Positions 6,850 to 11,529 of a DNA stretch of 11,529 bases are shown here, piece after piece. Each line of letters begins with the position of its first letter. Position 1 is the first letter of the stretch. The notes beneath the pieces were generated by a model. That model was not told where the DNA came from, did not search any database, and worked only from the letters and a program-made list of their open reading frames with translations. The position numbers were made by a program, and so were the translations under genes. This DNA is from CAYVSF01 sp046482855. Lineage in GTDB: Bacteria; Bacteroidota; Bacteroidia; Bacteroidales; UBA12077. The stretch lies in contig JAWOEH010000158.1 in the NCBI GenBank assembly GCA_046482855.1, forward strand, positions 1 to 11,529, in the 5' to 3' direction.

Positions 6850-7944
6850 ATGAAAGATAAGATCAGGGTATTAATTGTTGACGATTCTGCAGTAGTGCGC
6901 CAAAATCTGGCGGAGATAATTAATTCCGATCCTCATTTGGAGGTGATGGCAACAGCTTCCGATCCCTTTATCGCGGCAAAAAAAATTCGAAATGAGGTGC
7001 CCGATGTTATTACGCTGGATGTTGAAATGCCTCGGATGGATGGGCTTACCTTTTTGAAAAAGATCATGTCGCAACATCCTATTCCGGTAGTGATAATCTC
7101 CAGCTTAACTGCTAAAGGTACCGAAACCGGGATTCGGGCGTTGGAATATGGCGCTGTTGAGATTGTTACCAAACCACAAATGCATACACGTGAATTTATT
7201 CATGAAGCACGCGTACGCATTTGTGATGTGGTAAAGGCAGCAGCACTTTCCAAAACGAAACGCCGAAAACTTCCTATTTCCCCAACCATGCAGGTTGAGC
7301 CCAAACATACGGCCGATGCTGTCATTCCTCGGTTTAATCAGGCGCAAAGTATGTTGAAAACCACAGAAATGGTGATCGCTATTGGTGCCTCTACCGGTGG
7401 TACCGAAGCCCTGGCTCAGGTATTAAAGGCTTTGCCTCCTGATGCACCTGGAATTGTGGTGGTGCAACATATGCCTGAAAAGTTTACAACCTCTTTTGCA
7501 CATCGGCTGAACGAACTTTGTCAAATAACAGTAAAAGAGGCTGAAGATGGCGATTCGGTGATACGTGGACGGGCGCTTATTGCTCCCGGAAATTTCCACA
7601 CGTTGCTTAAACGTAGTGGTGCCCGCTATTATGTGGAAGTGCGTCAAGGACCTTTGGTAAACAGACATCGCCCGTCGGTAGATGTATTATTTCGTTCTAC
7701 GGCTCGATATGCCGGTCGAAACTCCATGGGAGTTATCATGACAGGCATGGGCGACGACGGCGCAAAAGCGATGCTGGAGATGAAGGAGGTGGGCGCCTTT
7801 ACTGTTGCTCAGGATGAACAATCCTGCATTGTCTTTGGCATGCCTAAAGAAGCCATTAAACTTGGAGCTGCACAAAAGGTGGTTCCCCTCGATCAAATTG
7901 CGCCTCTTATCATAACCCATAGCAATTCAAAATCGCCCCGGTAA
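6850..7944 (+). CDS. cheB: Chemotaxis response regulator and protein-glutamate methylesterase CheB
   Basis: A 364-residue two-domain adaptation enzyme. The N-terminal receiver (5-118) has the acidic pair Asp11-Asp12, phospho-acceptor Asp57 in VITLDVEMPRMDG, Ser84-Ser85 at the switch position and Lys108 in VTKP. Phosphorylation by CheA should relieve inhibition of the C-terminal esterase. The linker (about 120-172) is long and basic. The esterase (about 173-358) carries the triad Ser181 (IGASTGG), His207 (VVQHMP) and Asp303 (MTGMGDDGA). It removes receptor methyl groups and can deamidate glutamine. It follows cheD after 107 bases and its stop is only 2 bases before the DUF4407 gene, so those two are surely co-transcribed. 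All catalytic residues are present and the length is normal. Confidence 0.97.
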   Translation: MKDKIRVLIVDDSAVVRQNLAEIINSDPHLEVMATASDPFIAAKKIRNEVPDVITLDVEMPRMDGLTFLKKIMSQHPIPVVIISSLTAKGTETGIRALEYGAVEIVTKPQMHTREFIHEARVRICDVVKAAALSKTKRRKLPISPTMQVEPKHTADAVIPRFNQAQSMLKTTEMVIAIGASTGGTEALAQVLKALPPDAPGIVVVQHMPEKFTTSFAHRLNELCQITVKEAEDGDSVIRGRALIAPGNFHTLLKRSGARYYVEVRQGPLVNRHRPSVDVLFRSTARYAGRNSMGVIMTGMGDDGAKAMLEMKEVGAFTVAQDEQSCIVFGMPKEAIKLGAAQKVVPLDQIAPLIITHSNSKSPR

Positions 7945-7946
7945 CT

Positions 7947-9254
7947 ATGCAACACAACCATTCCGATAAGGAGGCCGATAAAAGCGATGAGTTGACCCGG
8001 AAGGCCACTGGCAAAAATCAGCCACAGCAGAAACTGTATCGTGAACCGCAAATGAATTTTCTGTACCGATGGGTATGCTGGTGTTCCGGAGCGCGTCTCT
8101 ATCTTTTAAAACGTTGCCCAACAGACTATAATCGATTCTTTGGTATTGGCCTTGTAGTTATTATGACAGGGGTGATGGCCTCCATCTCGGGAGGCTTTGC
8201 CTTGTTTACCATCTTTCAGCAAACCTGGATTGCCATTGTGTTTGGCCTTTTCTGGGGTACGCTCATTTTTTCGCTCGATTGGTACATTGTTTCCTCCTTA
8301 CGAAAGGAACGAAGAAAAGGGCGAGAACTTCTGCATGCGGCTCCGCGGTTGATATTGGCTTTGCTTATCGCCATGGTGATTTCTAAACCTTTAGAATTGA
8401 AATTGTTCGAGAAAGAGATCAACCAGGAACTGGTGATGATGCAAACCGAACAACTTTCGCAATACCAGAGTTCGGTTACCAATCAGTTCCCGGAAATTGA
8501 AGAACTCCAGGCGGCTAATGAACGCCTTCGCGAAGAGATTCGACAAAAGGAACAAGAGCAACAGCTACTTTACCAGGCAATTATAGCCGAGGCCGAGGGA
8601 CGAAGTCCTACAGCACGCGTAGGCAAGGGGCCGGTTTACAAAGAGAAAAAGCAGGCCTACGATCGGGTCTTAAAAGAACTTTATACCCTGCGCCAGAAAA
8701 ATAGTGAGCGCATGGCTTTAAACCAATCGCGCATTCAAGCGCTTAAGGATAAGCGCGACCAGCAACTACAGCGCGGTGAACAGGCAACGGTGAATACCGA
8801 TGGGTTTTTGGCCCGTTTACATGCCATCTCGCGCATGACTGAGCGAGATCAAGCAATACGGTTGACTAATTATTTTATCATTCTGCTCTTTATTTTCATC
8901 GAGTCCTCACCGATGATCGTAAAACTTCTTTCGCGTAGGGGTGTATACGATAGGCTAATGGACTATCAGGAGTATAAGGCAGGCCAGGAAATTGAGCGCA
9001 AATATGAACGGGTACGATTCTCAAAGGAGGATTACTATGAGTATTTACAGGCCATTCACAAACATCGGTTTTCCTTGCAGTTGGAAGCTGATAAGCGATT
9101 GATAAACAAAACCTTTCAGGTGAAAGAGCAAGTGGATGATGAGCGTATTGAGAAATGGCGGCAGGCAAAAGAGCAGGAGTTGGCGAATAATCCCGATAGT
9201 TATGTGCAGATGATTGAACGAATTGTGGATAAAGATTTCACCCTTTATCCTTGA
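7947..9254 (+). CDS. DUF4407 family membrane protein with large coiled coil
   Basis: A 435-residue inner-membrane protein of unknown function. The segment NRFFGIGLVVIMTGVMASIS (62-81), then SGGFALF and FSLDWYIVSSLRKE, matches DUF4407 as I recall it. The family usually has Arg at the Asp-Trp position (LDRYIVSS). Predicted membrane segments are about 65-89, 93-115, 132-148 and 305-325. Between the third and fourth lies a charged coiled coil (about 155-280). The C-terminal region (330-435) is also helical and charged. The orientation puts the coiled coil in the periplasm if the N-terminus is cytoplasmic; this is inferred. Its start is 2 bases after the cheB stop, so it is translated with cheB. 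Nothing in the sequence shows an enzymatic activity. It may act structurally or mechanically at the envelope, possibly near the receptor array. Confidence 0.8.
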   Translation: MQHNHSDKEADKSDELTRKATGKNQPQQKLYREPQMNFLYRWVCWCSGARLYLLKRCPTDYNRFFGIGLVVIMTGVMASISGGFALFTIFQQTWIAIVFGLFWGTLIFSLDWYIVSSLRKERRKGRELLHAAPRLILALLIAMVISKPLELKLFEKEINQELVMMQTEQLSQYQSSVTNQFPEIEELQAANERLREEIRQKEQEQQLLYQAIIAEAEGRSPTARVGKGPVYKEKKQAYDRVLKELYTLRQKNSERMALNQSRIQALKDKRDQQLQRGEQATVNTDGFLARLHAISRMTERDQAIRLTNYFIILLFIFIESSPMIVKLLSRRGVYDRLMDYQEYKAGQEIERKYERVRFSKEDYYEYLQAIHKHRFSLQLEADKRLINKTFQVKEQVDDERIEKWRQAKEQELANNPDSYVQMIERIVDKDFTLYP

Positions 9255-9280
9255 TATATTGTGGCCGTTAATAAACGCGA

Positions 9281-9312
9281 TTTGTAGAATAAAAAAATAA
9301 TTTATACTTTCC
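9281..9312 (+). promoter_or_regulatory. Possible Bacteroidota-type promoter before the GAF/PAS sensor gene
   Basis: In the 74-base gap, TTTG (9281-9284) is followed after 20 bases by TACTTTCC (9305-9312). The spacing fits the TTTG-N19-21-TAnnTTTG arrangement, but the -7 box matches in only half of its fixed end (TT of TTTG). The following gene starts at 9329. No terminator hairpin is seen in the gap, so read-through from the upstream operon is equally possible. Confidence 0.3.
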
Positions 9313-9328
9313 AGAAAAATTCTGTTAT

Positions 9329-11527
9329 ATGAAAGATCGCAACGCACAAGGCATTGTATTTCGATACACCATTAGTGGCTTTGTTATTGGTATACTGACC
9401 GTTGTATTTGTTTTAATCGTTGATTTCTTTATTAAGGATATTAGCTTTTCGCAAATGGTCGATTTGCATAAGGAGAATCCTGTCTACCTTATTTTGGACT
9501 TATCGCCTTTTGTGTTAGCTTTCTATGCCTATATTCTTAGTCGTCGTTATGCCGAAAGTTCGGAGGCTTTGCATAGTTCCCTTAAGCACGAATTTGATAA
9601 AGGACAAAAAATTTATCGATTTGTTGAGAAGCTGCGTCATGGAATGACTAATGCCAGCTACAAAGTGCAGGGGGAAGACGATGTTTTGGGTCAGTCCATC
9701 CTGGAACTTCGCGATAGCCTGAATGATAACCGCCAAGCTGAAGAAAAACGCCGCAAGGAGGATGAACAAAGAAACTGGGTTGCCGAGGGGTTGACTATGT
9801 TTGGCGATATTCTTCGAAAAGATACCGATAACCTCGAAGAACTCTCCTATAATATTATCAGTAGCTTAGTGAAGTATATTGGGGCCAATCAGGGCGCTTT
9901 TTTCATTATTGATGATGAGTCTGAAGCGGAACCTTTTCTGGATATGAAGGCTTGCTATGCCTACGAAAGGCGAAAATTTCCCGAAGGACGACTGGAGTTG
10001 GGCGAAGGAATTATTGGTGCCTCCGTTTTGGAGAAGGAGACGGTCTATATGACCAATGTTCCTGAAACCTATGTACACATTACTTCAGGATTGGGTCAAG
10101 CCACGCCGCGAGCTGTGTTAATTGTACCCTTACAGGTTAACGAAGAGGTATACGGTGTAATGGAGATTGGTACATTTGAAATGTTTGATCAATATGTGCT
10201 GGATTTTGTTGAACGAGTTGCTGAAAATGTGGCCTCTACTATATCTAATGTAAAGATAAATTCACGCACAGCACGTTTGCTCCAGGAGTCTCGTGAACAA
10301 GCTGAAACACTTGCTGCACAGGAGGAGCAAATGCGCCAGAATATGGAGGAGCTACAGGCTACTCAGGAAGAGGCAGCACGCCAAAGCGAGAAGTTCGTTA
10401 CCTTTACAAATGCAGTAAATCATACCCTTATACGGGCCGAGTACGATCCCGATGGAACCTTGCTCTATGCAAATACTAAGTTCCTGCAAAAGTTAGGCTA
10501 CGAAAGAAATGGGGAAGTAGAGGGCCGACACATATCCATGTTTATCAATGAAAAAGATCGCGATTGGTTTGACGACTTATGGACCAAGCTGGCCAATGGA
10601 GGTAAACACTTCGAAGGGGATATGAAACATGTTACCAAGCAGGGCAGGGATTTGTGGACCATGTCAACCTATACTTGCATGCGTCGCGACGATGGAAGTG
10701 TAGAGAAGATCCTCTTTTTGGCTATTGATACTACCCACCAGAAAAAACAATCGCTCGATTACCAAGGTCAAATTCAAGCCCTTAATCGTGCCAGTATGAA
10801 GATAGAATTCCTGCCTACCGGCGATGTGCTGGAGTGCAATCAACGTTTCCTCGATTTGCTGGGCTACTCATTGTTTGAGATGAAGGAAAAAACCATTTAC
10901 GATTTTGTGAAAAAATCGCAACTTAACCAGGTACGCGATATTTGGACAAAAGTAAGCCAGGGAGAATCCTGGGAAGGGACCCTTCAAATGTTTACTAAAG
11001 AAGAGGAGAATAAATGGACGCGTGCTACACTGTCTCCTGTAAAAGATATGTATGAAGATCTTTCCAAAATAATCTTTATTGGAAACGACATTACCAATGA
11101 GAAGGAGATGGAGCTCGAAGCGCAGAAACAAACGGAACTCTTGAAGAAACAGGAGGAGGAGCTACGCATGTCGCGATTGGATTTACGCAGTCAGTTAAAA
11201 CAGGCCAAAGAAGATGTGAAACAGCAGTTTAAAGCTGTTGAGCGATTGCAGGTACAAACTGAGCGCACCCTTGAGGGAGCTGCCGATGCCATTGTTACAA
11301 TCGATCAGGAGAATGTGGTAACCTTCTTCATCTTTCTCGTTCCCAAAGTCGAAATCGCGGAGCAAAACTACGACCTCTCCATTAACCGCTACAAAGAGAT
11401 TGAGTACGACGAGGTGGAGTACGACGATCCCAAAACCATCATCAACGGGAAAGAGGGTCAGCCCGGACTGCGACAGCTGGCCGAAGAACGCCTGAAGATT
11501 TTAGATGAACTGGAGGGGATGGTTTGA
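9329..11527 (+). CDS. Membrane-anchored GAF/PAS sensor protein with an abrupt foreign C-terminus
   Basis: The frame encodes 732 residues. Two membrane segments (about 12-34 and 51-71) anchor a cytoplasmic part: a helical region (75-165), a GAF domain (about 168-312, including GRLELGEGIIGASVLEKETV), a coiled coil (312-355), PAS 1 (about 355-470) and PAS 2 (about 480-592). Another coiled coil (592-645) leads to the first strands of a third PAS (TLEGAADAIVTIDQENVVTF, 647-666). These domains typically sense small molecules, redox state or cofactors; the signal is unknown. At about residue 668 the PAS stops and the frame continues in sequence typical of an HsdM C-terminus (669-732). The native protein probably continued with the rest of the PAS and perhaps an output domain, so this product is likely not the true full gene. 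No kinase, cyclase or receptor output domain is present in the visible part. Confidence 0.75.
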   Translation: MKDRNAQGIVFRYTISGFVIGILTVVFVLIVDFFIKDISFSQMVDLHKENPVYLILDLSPFVLAFYAYILSRRYAESSEALHSSLKHEFDKGQKIYRFVEKLRHGMTNASYKVQGEDDVLGQSILELRDSLNDNRQAEEKRRKEDEQRNWVAEGLTMFGDILRKDTDNLEELSYNIISSLVKYIGANQGAFFIIDDESEAEPFLDMKACYAYERRKFPEGRLELGEGIIGASVLEKETVYMTNVPETYVHITSGLGQATPRAVLIVPLQVNEEVYGVMEIGTFEMFDQYVLDFVERVAENVASTISNVKINSRTARLLQESREQAETLAAQEEQMRQNMEELQATQEEAARQSEKFVTFTNAVNHTLIRAEYDPDGTLLYANTKFLQKLGYERNGEVEGRHISMFINEKDRDWFDDLWTKLANGGKHFEGDMKHVTKQGRDLWTMSTYTCMRRDDGSVEKILFLAIDTTHQKKQSLDYQGQIQALNRASMKIEFLPTGDVLECNQRFLDLLGYSLFEMKEKTIYDFVKKSQLNQVRDIWTKVSQGESWEGTLQMFTKEEENKWTRATLSPVKDMYEDLSKIIFIGNDITNEKEMELEAQKQTELLKKQEEELRMSRLDLRSQLKQAKEDVKQQFKAVERLQVQTERTLEGAADAIVTIDQENVVTFFIFLVPKVEIAEQNYDLSINRYKEIEYDEVEYDDPKTIINGKEGQPGLRQLAEERLKILDELEGMV
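11333..11527 (+). pseudogene. hsdM: C-terminal fragment of type I restriction-modification DNA methyltransferase (HsdM)
   Basis: The last 64 codons read FLVPKVEIAEQNYDLSINRY, then KEIEYDEVEYDDP, and end in LKILDELEGMV. The YDLSINRYKE block followed by a Y-x-E-V-E-Y-x-x-P segment and a closing LxELEGM is the usual end of HsdM, the N6-adenine methyltransferase subunit of type I systems. The catalytic domain (with NPPF) is absent. By hand count about two thirds of these codons end in G or C, against about half in the preceding stretch, and Tyr, Asp and Asn codons are mostly C-ending here. The fragment is fused in frame to the interrupted third PAS of the preceding sensor. Whether this is a real gene fusion, a recombination scar or an assembly join cannot be decided from the window, which ends two bases after the stop. 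Confidence 0.8.
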
Positions 11528-11529
11528 AG

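Noticed and set aside
9329..11300. The GAF/PAS protein as a histidine kinase or diguanylate cyclase
   Set aside because: No HisKA/HATPase boxes, GGDEF or receptor hairpin motif is visible before the foreign tail, so no output domain can be assigned.
1..11529. CRISPR arrays, tRNA or rRNA genes, insertion sequences
   Set aside because: Reading both strands gave no regularly spaced repeats, no tRNA-like cloverleaf or rRNA signature and no transposase. Nearly all of the window is coding.

Overview
The window is an all-plus-strand chemotaxis gene cluster from what looks like a member of the Bacteroidota. Several features suggest this: moderate base composition, hardly any Shine-Dalgarno sequence before the starts, a DUF4407 membrane protein, and an F-terminated outer-membrane barrel protein. 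No rRNA or marker gene is present, so the placement is an inference. A marine or sediment Marinilabiliales-like lineage is possible but unproven.

Layout. Positions 2-166 hold the C-terminal end of CheA, cut by the window edge. It is followed closely by cheW (177-707) and a transmembrane Cache-type chemoreceptor (773-2941). A 223-base gap then carries a strong hairpin, probably a terminator, at 3050-3085. A second block follows: an outer-membrane beta-barrel protein (3165-4412), cheR (4440-5300), a soluble histidine-kinase-like protein (5312-6244), cheD (6257-6742), cheB (6850-7944) and a DUF4407 membrane protein (7947-9254). Gaps in this block are 2 to 28 bases, apart from 107 bases before cheB. 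A 74-base gap with a weak candidate promoter precedes a membrane-anchored GAF/PAS sensor (9329-11527).

How the genes work together. CheA and CheW form the signalling core with the receptor. CheR methylates, CheB demethylates or deamidates, and CheD deamidates receptor glutamines, so the full adaptation set is here. The receptor carries three textbook methylation sites, one encoded as Gln-Glu. No cheY, cheZ, cheC or cheX is visible.

Most notable points. (1) The kinase-like protein has an intact ATP-binding domain, but Asn59 replaces the phospho-accepting His. It keeps an E-x-x-N pattern like the phosphatase motif of HisKA kinases, so it could be a response-regulator phosphatase or a non-catalytic regulator. 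(2) The receptor ends in DYERF after a long Pro/Lys-rich linker, fitting the CheR/CheB-tethering pentapeptide pattern. The kinase-like protein ends in the similar DVETF. (3) The last gene changes identity at about 11324-11335. A third PAS domain breaks off and the frame continues into a recognisable C-terminus of a type I restriction-modification methyltransferase (HsdM). This is either a rearrangement or a chimeric assembly join, and it should be settled before the gene is interpreted.
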